Assembly (NCBI RefSeq): GCF_900176515.1
Contig: NZ_FWXV01000006.1
Span: forward strand, 310,001 to 374,000
Reading direction: 5' to 3'
DNA length: 64,000 nt
From: Kibdelosporangium aridum
GTDB lineage: Bacteria > Actinomycetota > Actinomycetes > Mycobacteriales > Pseudonocardiaceae
Shown here: one piece after another, positions 33,678 to 42,747 of the stretch
Layout: each line of letters starts with the position of its first letter
How positions within the stretch are numbered: the first letter of the stretch is position 1
Notes under the pieces: model-generated
Databases searched by the model: none
What the model saw: the letters and a program-made list of their open reading frames with translations, nothing else
What the model was told of the DNA's origin: nothing
Translations under genes and position numbers: made by a program

Positions 33678-33776
33678 CGGCGCACCGCCGAAGGGCACAT
33701 CCAACGGGTCCTGGTGAAACTCGGTTTCACCAAACGGACGCAAGTCGCCGCGTGGCTCAACAGCCGTCGTGGTTAG
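33678..33776 (+). pseudogene. LuxR helix-turn-helix tail of another regulator paralogue (copy 2)
   Basis: Reads RRTAEGHIQRVLVKLGFTKR then TQVAAWLNSRRG and a stop. This is the exact C-terminal end of the family at 28455, with nothing of the rest. It abuts the HATPase fragment, marking a recombination scar. Confidence 0.75.
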
Positions 33777-33854
33777 CGGGTGGCGTGAAGTCGGCGTTGG
33801 CCGGTATGCGTCAGCGGCCGGGGTTGACGGGGTGTCGTTGTTGATTCTGGGCTG

Positions 33855-35012
33855 GTGGGCGGCGAGGCGCAGTGGTCGCGAAGGGGGAATCTTCCGGCGG
33901 AACTGGGCAGCTTTGTGGGGCGTCGTCAGGAGATGGCCGCCGCGAGACAGCTGTTGTCGTCGACGCGGTTGCTGACGTTGACCGGTCCGGGTGGGGTGGG
34001 CAAGACCCAGCTGGCGTTGCGGGTGGCCGGGCAGGTGCGGCGGGCGTTCGCGGATGGTGTGTGGCTAGGGGAGCTGGAGGCGTTGCAGGATCCGGGACTG
34101 TAGACGCAGGCGGTGGCGGATTACCTTCGGGACAAGCAGGTGCTGCTTGTTTTGGATCTGCCATCGGCTGGACGGGATGCCGTTGGCGATCGAACTGGCC
34201 GCGGCCTGGCTGCGTGTGCTGCCGCCGCAACAGCTGCCGCGGCGGCTGGATGACCGGTTCCGGCTGCTGGTGGGGGTAGCCGCGCTGCCCCGCCACCAGA
34301 CGTTGCGGGCGACGATCGACTGGAGCTTCGATCTGTGCACGCCGGAGGAGCAGGTCCTGTGGGCGCGGGCGTCGGTGTTCGCCGGTATGCGTTGTACGCG
34401 CTTGTCCTGGCCGAGTTTCCTCAGGGCGAGTTCGAGCAGGCGACTACGCATGCGCGGGAATCGTTGCGGCTCAAGCAGGCCTTCAACGACCTCGTGGGTA
34501 TGGCGGTGGTCGTTGACGCGTTGGCCTGGATCTCCGGCCGCGGCCGGAGATGGGGAGCGGGCGGCGGTGTTGCTCGGCGCCGTCCAGCAGCTCTGGGTCT
34601 CGACCGGCGGCCAAGCCCAGTTAGGTTCCCCGAACTGGGCCGTCCCGCACGAGGTGTGCGAGCGGCAGGCCCGCCACGTCCTCGGTGATCGTGCCTTCGA
34701 CGCCGCCTTCGCTCGCGGTGCCGAACTCGGCCTCGAGGAAGCGGTCGGCTACGCGCTCGGCGAGGAACCGGAGCCCACCACCGAGGCACCTGCCGCGACG
34801 GGCACCGCGGAGGGGTCGTTGACCCGGCGGGAACGCCAGGTTGCCGAGCTGGTCGCCGAAGGGCTGACCAACAAACAGATCGCGGACAGGCTGGTGATTG
34901 CCCAGCGCACCGCCGAGGGCCATGTCGAACGCGTCCTGGCCAAGCTCGGTTCACCAATCGCGTCCAGATCGTCGCATGGATGACTGAACAGCGGGGAACC
35001 CGGGGCACGTGA
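33855..35012 (+). pseudogene. AfsR/LuxR-type regulator relic (copy 3) with stop and internal deletions
   Basis: Begins like the others (GNLPAELGSFVGRRQEM, Walker A GPGGVGKTQ) and hits a TAG at 34101. The Walker B half is deleted, so the text jumps to FWICHRLDGMPLAIELAAAW. After WARASVFAG it jumps again to RYALYALVLAEFPQGEFEQ in another frame. The end has a complete LuxR motif (LTRRERQVAELVAEGLTNKQ), and a lost T near 34950 (LAKLGSP for LAKLGFT) shifts the last residues. The frame-corrected stop would overlap the start of the next regulator as GTGA. Confidence 0.85.
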
Positions 35013-37129
35013 CAACCCGCAGGTCGAGCCGGACATTCTGTAACATCCCAGCCGAAACCACCAGCTTCATTGGTCGCCGCCGACAGGTTGCCGACGCCGT
35101 CCGGTTACTGCGCCAGGGACGGTTGCTGACCTTGGCCGGTGCCCCCGGCATCGGCAAGACACGGCTGGCCCTGCGGGTCGCCGCGCACATGCGCGCCAGG
35201 TTTCCCGACGGTGTGTGGCTGGTCGAGCTGGCCGCCTTGTCCGACGTCGGGCTGCTGGACCAGTCGTTCTTGGATGTCCTGGGACTTCAGTGCCGACCGG
35301 GACAGTCCGTGCTGGACACGCTGCTGGAGTACCTGGCGGACAAGGAAATGCTCCTGGTCGTCGACAACTGTCACCATCTGCTGGACGCTTGCGTGAGCCT
35401 GGTGAGCAGGCTGCTGGCGACAGCGCCACGGCTGCGGGTGCTGACCACCAGCAGGCAGGTGCTCAGGGTGACAGGGGAGCGTGTCCTCGATGTACCGCCG
35501 CTGTCGACGCCGGATCCCGATTCGCCGACGACGGCGAGGGCAACGTCCCGATATGAGGCCGTACGACTATTCGCTGATCGTGCCAAGCTTGCCCGGCGGG
35601 GCTTCACGGTCAACAAAGACAATCGGACGGCAGTCGCCCGGATTTGCGAGCGGATGGGCGGAATACCACTGGCCATCGAACTCGCGGCGCTCCGCGTTCG
35701 CGCGCAGTCACCTGAGCAGATGTTGAACGGCCTGAGCGACTACTTCGAATTCCTCGTCGGCGGAAGCCGGGTCGCCATGCCCCGCCTGGAACCCTTGGGT
35801 CGTGCTATCGACTGGAGCTACGACCTGTGCTCGTTCGGCCAGAAGACGTTGTGGGCCCGCTTGTCGGTGTTTCCCTGCGACTTCGACATCGAGGCCGTCG
35901 AGGAGGTCTGCGCCGATGCGGGCCTGCCGCGCGTCGAGGTGCTGGACCTGGTGACGGAATTGATGGAGAAGTCGATCCTGACCAGGAGCGACGGTGTCGG
36001 TGTCATGCGGTACCGGATGCTGGAGCCCATCCGGCTGTACGGGATGGACAAGCTGCGCCGGGCGGGTGAGGAAGCGGCGATGTGCCGGCGGCACCGGGAC
36101 CATTACCTCGGTCTTGCCGAGCAGGGCGTGCCCGACTGGTTCGGTCCTCACCAGTCGGAATGGTTGAACCGGCTGCGAATCGAGCACGCGAATCTGCGGA
36201 CGGCACTGGACTTCTGCCTCAGCGAACCAGGCGAGGAACTCCTCGGTCTGCGCATGGCCAGCGCGCTGTGGTTCTACTGGACGGCCAGCGGCCTGCTGAA
36301 GGAGGGACGGCGCTGGCTGGACCGGGCTCTCTCGCTCAATCCGCAGCCGACGAGGATGCGGGCCGGGGCGCTCTGGCGCGATGGCCGGATCACCGTCTTC
36401 CAGGGCGACGTACCCGCAGCCGTGTCCAAATTGGAGGAATGCCGGACCTTGGCTCAACAGTTGGGGGACCTGCAGGCGCTGGCGTACGGTACCCAGATGC
36501 TGGGCGTGGCCAGCCTTTTCGGTGGTGATCTACCGCGAGCCGCGACACTGCTGGAGGAGGCGGTGGCCCGCCATCACGCCAATCGTGAGCTGACCAGCAC
36601 AGCGTTGCTCGCCAGTCTCCAGCTCGCCCTGACACGCGCCTTTCAAAGCGATCTTGACGGAGCGGTCGACCTCTGTGAGGAGTGCCTCACGGTCAGCGAT
36701 GCGCACGGGGAGACCTGGGCTCGCTCCTACGCGCTGTATGTCCTTGCGTTGGTAGAGTGGCGGAGAGGCAAGTGGATGGAGGCCACAGCTTGTGTGTGTG
36801 ACTGCCTGCGGCTCAAGCGAACCTTCCGCGACATCGTCGGCCTCACACAGGCACTCGAGCTGCAGGCGTGGATCGCCGCGGGGGCCGGTAACCACAACCT
36901 GGCAGCCGTCCTGCTGGGGGTCGCCCAGCGGTACTGGCCGACGTTCGGCCTGCCTCTGTTCGGGTCCGAGTACTTCATAGCCCACCACAAGACCTGCGAG
37001 TCGCAAACCCTTGGCGCCCTGGGGAAGGAGCGATTCAGTGCGGCCTTCCGGCAGGGCAACCGGTTCACCCTCGCGCAAGGCGTCGCCTTCGCACTCGCAG
37101 AGAAGACGGACAGCTCTCAGCTGACATGA
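35009..37129 (+). CDS. AfsR/LuxR-type STAND regulator lacking the HTH (copy 4)
   Basis: 706 residues. NTPase with Walker A GAPGIGKTR and Walker B MLLVVDNCHH, middle region ICERMGGIPLAIELAALRVR, TPR region up to FGSEYFIAHHKTCES, then AQGVAFALAEKTDSSQLT and a stop. The LuxR helix-turn-helix expected 20-40 residues later is absent, and none is found downstream in any frame. It cannot bind DNA by itself in the family manner; it may act by partnering or be a decaying copy. GTG start at 35009. Confidence 0.8.
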   Translation: MTTRRSSRTFCNIPAETTSFIGRRRQVADAVRLLRQGRLLTLAGAPGIGKTRLALRVAAHMRARFPDGVWLVELAALSDVGLLDQSFLDVLGLQCRPGQSVLDTLLEYLADKEMLLVVDNCHHLLDACVSLVSRLLATAPRLRVLTTSRQVLRVTGERVLDVPPLSTPDPDSPTTARATSRYEAVRLFADRAKLARRGFTVNKDNRTAVARICERMGGIPLAIELAALRVRAQSPEQMLNGLSDYFEFLVGGSRVAMPRLEPLGRAIDWSYDLCSFGQKTLWARLSVFPCDFDIEAVEEVCADAGLPRVEVLDLVTELMEKSILTRSDGVGVMRYRMLEPIRLYGMDKLRRAGEEAAMCRRHRDHYLGLAEQGVPDWFGPHQSEWLNRLRIEHANLRTALDFCLSEPGEELLGLRMASALWFYWTASGLLKEGRRWLDRALSLNPQPTRMRAGALWRDGRITVFQGDVPAAVSKLEECRTLAQQLGDLQALAYGTQMLGVASLFGGDLPRAATLLEEAVARHHANRELTSTALLASLQLALTRAFQSDLDGAVDLCEECLTVSDAHGETWARSYALYVLALVEWRRGKWMEATACVCDCLRLKRTFRDIVGLTQALELQAWIAAGAGNHNLAAVLLGVAQRYWPTFGLPLFGSEYFIAHHKTCESQTLGALGKERFSAAFRQGNRFTLAQGVAFALAEKTDSSQLT

Positions 37130-37166
37130 CAGTTCGGCATTCGCCTCCGCTTTGGGAAGTGGCGGG

Positions 37167-38666
37167 TCAGGGAATGCCGTGACCCTGGAAGAGCTGATGG
37201 GCTTTGGTCCAGGCGCGGCGGCCGGTTCGCTGGCCGAGTTTGCGGGCCTCCTCGTCGCCTTCCTCCAGGTGAATGCCGCCGTAGCGGCGGGAGATGCCGG
37301 CTTCGTCGGCGGCGGCGCTGAATGTTGCCCAGGACAGGGTGATGTCGGTCGCCGGTGTGATGCCGGGTTCGATTTTCGAGGAACCGGCCCGGACGGTCGC
37401 GGTGAGCCCGAACCTGTCGCTGCGGGTGAACGCCTTCAGCACCTCCGCCGCGGCGGCGCTGAAGGTGGAGTGCCCGGAGGTGAACTCGGCGAACGGCGGG
37501 GTAGGGAAGAACGTTGGCTGGTATGGCTTCCAGGTGCCGCCGTCGATCGTCCGGGTGCCGAGGCCGGGGCCCGCCCAGGCCCGCACCTGCTGCCCACGCA
37601 ACAGCAACCGCACGGCCGTGATCGGCCGGACCGAGTCATAGAAGCGTTTGTTGTCCCAGGCGCCGATGCTCGCGTCCAGCAGCGCGTTGGTCAGTGTGAA
37701 GAACAGCTTGACGTCCTCGTCCAGGGTGTTGCCGTCTCGGTGGGACACGAACTGGGCGAACAGGCACCAGTGGCCCGGGGGAGTCTCGCTGCGGGGGCCG
37801 TCCGCCCAGTATTCGGCGATCGCCTTGTGCCGGTCGGTGAGGTTGGCGCTGATTGTGAGCATCTCGCGGGCCTGCCGTTGGTAGGCCTTCTTGTCGAAGA
37901 TGGCCGGGCCGGTGGGGCTGCGTAGTTCATCTCCGGACTTCAGGGCGAACGGTGCGACCTTGCCCCAGTGCGGTGCGAGGAAGCTCTGTGTGACGTGTCG
38001 GCCGGACTGGTCGGTGAAGACCAGCGGTTGCCATTTGTTCGGGTCGCGGACCGTGGCGGGGTCGATGGGGGCGGCCACGGTCATTGGAGCGTTGATCGGG
38101 CGGTAGCCGGTGTAATCGGTGTACGGGCCGGGTGCGAGATCGCCGAGCTGATTGGCGCCGTCGTGGTGCCGGAAAGCCAGTACCGCGGCGCAGGCGGTGA
38201 CCCCCACGCCTGCGGGGCTGGTGGGATCGGTCGGGTTGTGCAGAGGGTCGTAGCCGAGTTGCCGCATGAGGTCGGCGAATTGCTGGCTGCCGCCCGGGTA
38301 CAGGTCGACAGCGGCTCGGTAGGCGGCGAAGCTGATCGCTTCGTTCTTGTTCGCCAAGGTGCGTTCGCGGGGTGGCCGGCGTAGTTGCCCGCCCAGCCGG
38401 GTGCCGACCGCCCTGTCGTCGTAGGCGGCCCAGGCGTCGTAGGCGCAGGTGTGCACGATGGCCAGGGCGCGGGCAACCATCGGCGGCCCAAGGGTGCCAT
38501 CACGGATGGCTTGCAACAGTGCCTCGTTCCAGCGCACAATCTCGCTGTCGGTGGTGTCAGTGTTCACGGCATGTGACACAGGCGCGCTCGGAACGAGATT
38601 TGCTGCAGCCGTTATGGTGACGGCGGCCGCCACCAGCCAGCGGCGGACGAAAACACGTGTGGGCAT
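37167..38666 (-). CDS. Secreted vanadium-haloperoxidase/PAP2-superfamily protein
   Basis: 499 residues from ATG 38666, GAGGAGGG upstream. The signal peptide (FVRRWLVAAAVTITAAANL) precedes a helical domain with the three phosphate/vanadate motifs: KRFYDSVRPITAVR, FTSGHSTFSAAAAEVL and RRYGGIHLEEGDEEAR. This superfamily includes vanadium haloperoxidases and acid phosphatases; the long spacing favours the haloperoxidase-like secreted group. Actual activity cannot be told. Monocistronic. Confidence 0.82.
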   Translation of the reverse strand: MPTRVFVRRWLVAAAVTITAAANLVPSAPVSHAVNTDTTDSEIVRWNEALLQAIRDGTLGPPMVARALAIVHTCAYDAWAAYDDRAVGTRLGGQLRRPPRERTLANKNEAISFAAYRAAVDLYPGGSQQFADLMRQLGYDPLHNPTDPTSPAGVGVTACAAVLAFRHHDGANQLGDLAPGPYTDYTGYRPINAPMTVAAPIDPATVRDPNKWQPLVFTDQSGRHVTQSFLAPHWGKVAPFALKSGDELRSPTGPAIFDKKAYQRQAREMLTISANLTDRHKAIAEYWADGPRSETPPGHWCLFAQFVSHRDGNTLDEDVKLFFTLTNALLDASIGAWDNKRFYDSVRPITAVRLLLRGQQVRAWAGPGLGTRTIDGGTWKPYQPTFFPTPPFAEFTSGHSTFSAAAAEVLKAFTRSDRFGLTATVRAGSSKIEPGITPATDITLSWATFSAAADEAGISRRYGGIHLEEGDEEARKLGQRTGRRAWTKAHQLFQGHGIP

Positions 38667-38714
38667 ATCAACGCCCTCCTCGAAGTTACCTTTTGTGTGA
38701 AAAGGCGTGCTCCT

Positions 38715-38743
38715 GCCTCGTCGGATTCGGAATCCGACGAGGC
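38715..38743 (-). terminator. Perfect 13-bp hairpin terminator
   Basis: GCCTCGTCGGATT and AATCCGACGAGGC with a 3-nt loop, 49 bases past the 3' end of the ricin-fold gene and 49 bases before the haloperoxidase start on the same strand. Confidence 0.8.
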
Positions 38744-38791
38744 GTAGTGTGAACAATGAAGAGCGGATGGTGTCGCGGTAAGGCGGCGGTA

Positions 38792-39376
38792 CTACGCCCG
38801 TCCGGCGAACCAACGCTGGTTCTTCTTGTACTTGTCGCAGTACTCGGTCACCACGTACGCGCCGTCTGCGCGATCGGAACGGTAGACACCCATGCACATA
38901 TCAGTGGCCGGGTTGTAGAAGACGTGGTCGCCGTGTCCCACCCCGGTGATGTGCCATCGCTGCGTCACCCGGTAATGGTCACAATAGTGGAGTACGAGAT
39001 ACGCGTCGTAGGCCCCGGTCACATCCAGGCATTTGTCGCTGTATCCGTGGCGGACGAGATACTCGTCGCCGCCGTAGTAGTCACCGGTCCAGATCTGGCT
39101 GTAGCGCCGGTGGTCGCACCGGCGCTGCACGACGTACGTCTTGTCTGGATTGGTGGCCACCCTGGTGTCGTTGTACTTGACATCCAGGCACTTGTAACTG
39201 TTGCGGTTGATGATCCTGTGCGGCGGTACCGCGAATGCCGCCACATCGGCCGCCCCGGCCCGGGCTTCAGCCGCGGACGCGGCGGGACCGGCGAACGCGG
39301 TGATCCCACCGGCTAACAGTGCGCATACCGCACCCAGGGTCGCTCGAGTCAGAATTCTTCTTGCCCTCCCGGTCAT
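38792..39376 (-). CDS. Secreted ricin-type beta-trefoil (RICIN/CBM13-like) protein
   Basis: 194 residues. The signal peptide (LGAVCALLAGGITAFAGPA) precedes a single trefoil with three QxW-type ends (YSQIW, VTQRW, KNQRW) and KCLDV motifs (SYKCLDVKY, SDKCLDVTG). Likely binds sugar outside the cell; no catalytic domain. ATG 39376 chosen for GGAGGAGAG upstream; ATG 39394 is less good. Confidence 0.8.
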   Translation of the reverse strand: MTGRARRILTRATLGAVCALLAGGITAFAGPAASAAEARAGAADVAAFAVPPHRIINRNSYKCLDVKYNDTRVATNPDKTYVVQRRCDHRRYSQIWTGDYYGGDEYLVRHGYSDKCLDVTGAYDAYLVLHYCDHYRVTQRWHITGVGHGDHVFYNPATDMCMGVYRSDRADGAYVVTEYCDKYKKNQRWFAGRA

Positions 39377-39754
39377 GAGCTCTCCTCCATTCAATGGTCA
39401 AGTCGGAAAGTAGTCAGGAACTAAGGCGACGACGTAGAATTCCCTCCAAGGGACGCGAGAGTGAATCCCGACGAGGGAAACAGAGGCGACTATTCTGGTC
39501 ATACGACCGGGGAGGTTTCAAGGCCATGCGATGGCGTCTTGCGGTCAATGTCATTCTTCAGACATTTCGTGTTTTATAGAACCACGATGTCTCACGTCGC
39601 AAATTGTTGGTCATCGGGAGTCAGAAAAGGCAGGGTGGATCGCCATGATTGTCTGATGTTCCATCAACCCATCGAATGGTGATCCTGACTCGATCAACGG
39701 GTGCCGGATGCCTCGCGGTCCGCTGGCCGGGGGGATGATCTAACGTCTGCGAGT
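39377..39754. other. Divergent intergenic region, no gene seen
   Basis: About 380 bases, AT-richer than the surroundings, between the divergent ricin-fold and acyltransferase genes. It probably holds both promoters; no ORF with coding character. Confidence 0.5.
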
Positions 39755-40510
39755 ATGACGTCGATGTGGGGATCGCCCATCGCTGAGCGGGCGCGGGGCT
39801 GGTGGCGGGCGCGGCGGGATCCGGGCCAGGCCAAGTTCCTGACCATGGACTCGCTGCGGTGGGTGTTGCGCAACCGGGCCTACACGCCCTGGTACTTGGT
39901 CAGGTACTGGCGGCTGCTGAAGTTCCGGCTGGCGAACCCGCACATCATCCTGCGAGGCATGGTGTTTCTCGGCAAGAACGTCGAGATTCACTGTCGGCCG
40001 GGGTACGGCCGCATGGAGATCGGCCGGTGGGTGCACATCGGGGACGGCAACGCCATCCGGTGCCACGAGGGGTCGCTGCGGATCGGCGACAAGGCGGTGT
40101 TCGGCCGCGCAAACGTGGTGAACTGCTACCTCGACATCGAGTTCGGTGACGCGTCGCTGGTCGCGGACTGGGTGTACATCTGCGACTTCGACCATGTCAC
40201 CGAAGACATCCACCTGCCGATCAAGGACCAGGGCATCGTCAAGGCACCGGTGCGGATCGGCCCGGACACGTGGATCGGCACCAAGGTCTCGGTGTTACGC
40301 GGCACCAGGATCGGCCGTGGCTGCGTATTGGGCGCACATTCCGTGGTGCGAGGGGACATCCCGGACTACGCGATCGCCGTGGGTACACCGGCGAAGGTCG
40401 TGCGTGACCGCCTGGCCGATTACGAAGCCAAGGCCGAGCGCCGGGCCGCGATCGCCGATATGGACCGCAAGGCACGCGAGGCCGTGCGCAAGATCCTCGA
40501 GGATTCTTAA
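39755..40510 (+). CDS. Hexapeptide-repeat acyltransferase
   Basis: 251 residues from ATG 39755 (GTG 39701 possible). A helical N-terminus (DSLRWVLRNRAYTPWYLVRY) precedes a left-handed beta helix (MEIGRWVHIGDGNAIRCHEG, VRIGPDTWIGTKVSVLRG) ending in IPDYAIAVGTPAKVVRDR, the usual end of LbH O-acetyltransferases. A similar protein is widely kept in mycobacteria and relatives, so this looks like core-genome content. Target sugar or lipid unknown. Confidence 0.82.
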   Translation: MTSMWGSPIAERARGWWRARRDPGQAKFLTMDSLRWVLRNRAYTPWYLVRYWRLLKFRLANPHIILRGMVFLGKNVEIHCRPGYGRMEIGRWVHIGDGNAIRCHEGSLRIGDKAVFGRANVVNCYLDIEFGDASLVADWVYICDFDHVTEDIHLPIKDQGIVKAPVRIGPDTWIGTKVSVLRGTRIGRGCVLGAHSVVRGDIPDYAIAVGTPAKVVRDRLADYEAKAERRAAIADMDRKAREAVRKILEDS

Positions 40511-40555
40511 GCTGACCAGCCGATCACCGAGAGCGTCTTTTGTGGACCCCCGAGC

Positions 40556-40819
40556 TCATCGGCCTGGGTGGGCACCCACAGTGTCGCGGATCTGCGCGCC
40601 CAATTCGGAGTCGGCGGCCCGTGCGCAGTGCGCACAGCAGTAGAAGCGGCCGGCCACCTCGACACCGTGGCCGAGGATCCGGCATTCGCAGTGCTCGCAC
40701 AGCGGGGCGAGCCTGGTGACCGCACACTCGAAACTGTCGAAGGTGTGCACGTCCCCGCTGGCCGTGCGTACCTCGAAGGTCATCCAGTAGTCGTTCCCGC
40801 ACACGTCGCAGGTCGCCAT
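40556..40819 (-). CDS. Cys-rich zinc-ribbon/metallothionein-like protein
   Basis: 87 residues. Metal-binding pattern CDVCGNDY, then DSFECAVTRLAPLCEHCECR, then FYCCAHCARA. Conserved small protein in actinobacteria, often named prokaryotic metallothionein. ATG 40819 with GGGAGGTG upstream. Confidence 0.8.
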   Translation of the reverse strand: MATCDVCGNDYWMTFEVRTASGDVHTFDSFECAVTRLAPLCEHCECRILGHGVEVAGRFYCCAHCARAADSELGAQIRDTVGAHPGR

Positions 40820-40937
40820 CGGGCACACCTCCCATGCTGGGTTGTCCCGGTACCTGTCCACCCTGTGCTTCGAATGACGTAGCCGCAACTGTCCCGGTCT
40901 GACGTCTCGTGGTCGATGACGAGATTGCGCCAAGCCA

Positions 40938-42555
40938 CTAGCTTCGCTTTGCCTCGAGTGCGTATGCGATGGCCTCGTCGGTGGTGAGGCGGGTTCCTTC
41001 GCGGAATGCGACGGCGAACGTTTCGTCTCCGAGTGACTGGCGGGTTTGTTGCTCGCACTGGTGGTTGGACGGCGCCAGATGCCTGAGCGTGGCCGGTAGT
41101 ACGCCGGTGGACCGCCAGATTGGGTCGGCTGCCCCGAACAATCGGGCGGCACGTCTGTACTGTCCCTCGGCTGCCGTGATCCAGGCCAGTATCTCGATGC
41201 TGTGGACCAGGCTCCACCGGTTGGACGGTTGGTAGATTCGGATGCATTCGTGAATCAGCCGGCCGGCTGCCTGCCTGTCGCCGGTCAGCCATCGACTGAT
41301 CGCGAGCCCCCACAATGCCCAGGACCTGGACAGGTGGGCGCGGGTATGTGAGAGGTCCAGGCACTCCTTGCCGAGGTCGACGGCACGCACGGGTTCTTCG
41401 AGGATCGCGATCATCCCGGTCAGTTGGAGCAGAGTGATCCAGACGCCACTCCGGTCGTCGACCCCGCGGAAGCAGGCGAGCGCCTCTTCGAGGAGCATGG
41501 CCCCGCCTGGAACGTCGTCCTGGAAGAACGTGGCCAGGCCTGCGACTCGGATGGCGTGGCCGAGGGCGGATTCGTCGTCGAGCCTCTGTGCCAAGCGGCG
41601 GGATTCCTCGGTCATCGACAGCGCCGCGGCGGTGTCGGCCTCGTCGGCACAGACGGCTTCGGCCGCGTCCAGGTCGAACCCGCCGATGAACTCGGACAGC
41701 CGAGCCCACCCCTTCTTGCTCCTCGACCGAGCACAGGTCGAAGCTCCAGTCGATCGTGGCCCGCAGCGTCCGCAGGCGGGGCACCGAGACCCGGCTGCCC
41801 TCCGCCAGGAACTCGAAATAGTCGTCCAGCCGGCGCAGAATCTGGTGGACCGGTAGCGCCCGCACCCGGACCGCAGCCAGTTCGATGGCCAGCGGGATGC
41901 CGTCCAGTCGATGGCAGATCCGGGCGATGGTATCGCGGTTGCCGGCATCCACCCGGAAACCCGGCAGCGCGGCCGCGGCCCGCTCGCCGAACAGGCGCAC
42001 CGCCGCATACCGCGTCGGCAGGCTCCTTACCTGGGTCAGGTCCGGCATGGGCAGCGGCGCCACCGCCAGAAGGTGCTCGCCAGCGGCTCGCAGCGCGTGT
42101 CTGCTGGTGGCCAGGACCCGCAGGTCCGGCGCTGCGCGCAGGAACTGGTCCACCAGGATCGCGCACGCGTCCACCAGGTGCTCGCAGTTGTCCAGCACCA
42201 GCAACAGCCGTTTGTCCGCAAGGTGGTCTGCAAGCGTGTCCAGCTGTGGCCGGGCCGACTGGTCCTGGATGCCCAGGACGTCGGCGACTGCTTGGAGCAG
42301 CAGCTTGTCATCGGTCAGCGCCGCCAGTTCGACCAGCCACACACCGTCCGGAAACCGCTCATGCAATTGCTGCAATTGCGCGGCTACGCGCAGGGCCAGT
42401 CGAGTCTTACCCACCCCAGCGACCCCGGTCAGCGTCACAAGGCGGGCGGTGGACGGCAGGCGCTTGGCTTTGGTGACTTCTCCCCGTCGGCCGATGAAAC
42501 TGGTGGTCTCGGCAGGAAGATTGCCTTTCAGCCGACGCGACCTGGTGCCGGTCAT
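40938..42555 (-). pseudogene. AfsR/LuxR-type regulator (copy 5), frameshifted, internally deleted, no HTH
   Basis: From ATG 42555 the NTPase half is normal (Walker A GVAGVGKTR, Walker B LLLVLDNCEH, ICHRLDGIPLAIELAAVRVR). Near 41720 the frame shifts by one base (CSVEEQ to WARLSEFIGGFDLDAAEAVC). Right after AVCADEADTAA about 200 residues of the middle are missing, and the text resumes in the TPR part (EESRRLAQRLDDES). It ends IAYALEAKRS without a LuxR domain. Confidence 0.82.
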
Positions 42556-42747
42556 GGCAGGTCGATGCGGTTGCCGTGTGCGCCTGACACAGAATCGAGA
42601 ATGCTGCGTGCCCGACTCTTTCGGCAGGGGCCAGTGCCGGCGGACTCTCGCCAGCGGCCACAAGATGCCAGCGTGTGCCGCACCACTTGGGCTCGCCGGC
42701 GCTACGGTGGGCTGGCTTCGGATGACACGGGCATCGAGGTTTGAGTC
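42556..42747. promoter_or_regulatory. Shared promoter region of two divergent regulators
   Basis: 192 bases between the divergent copies 5 and 6. It must hold the promoter of the intact copy; no motif I can define. Confidence 0.4.
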
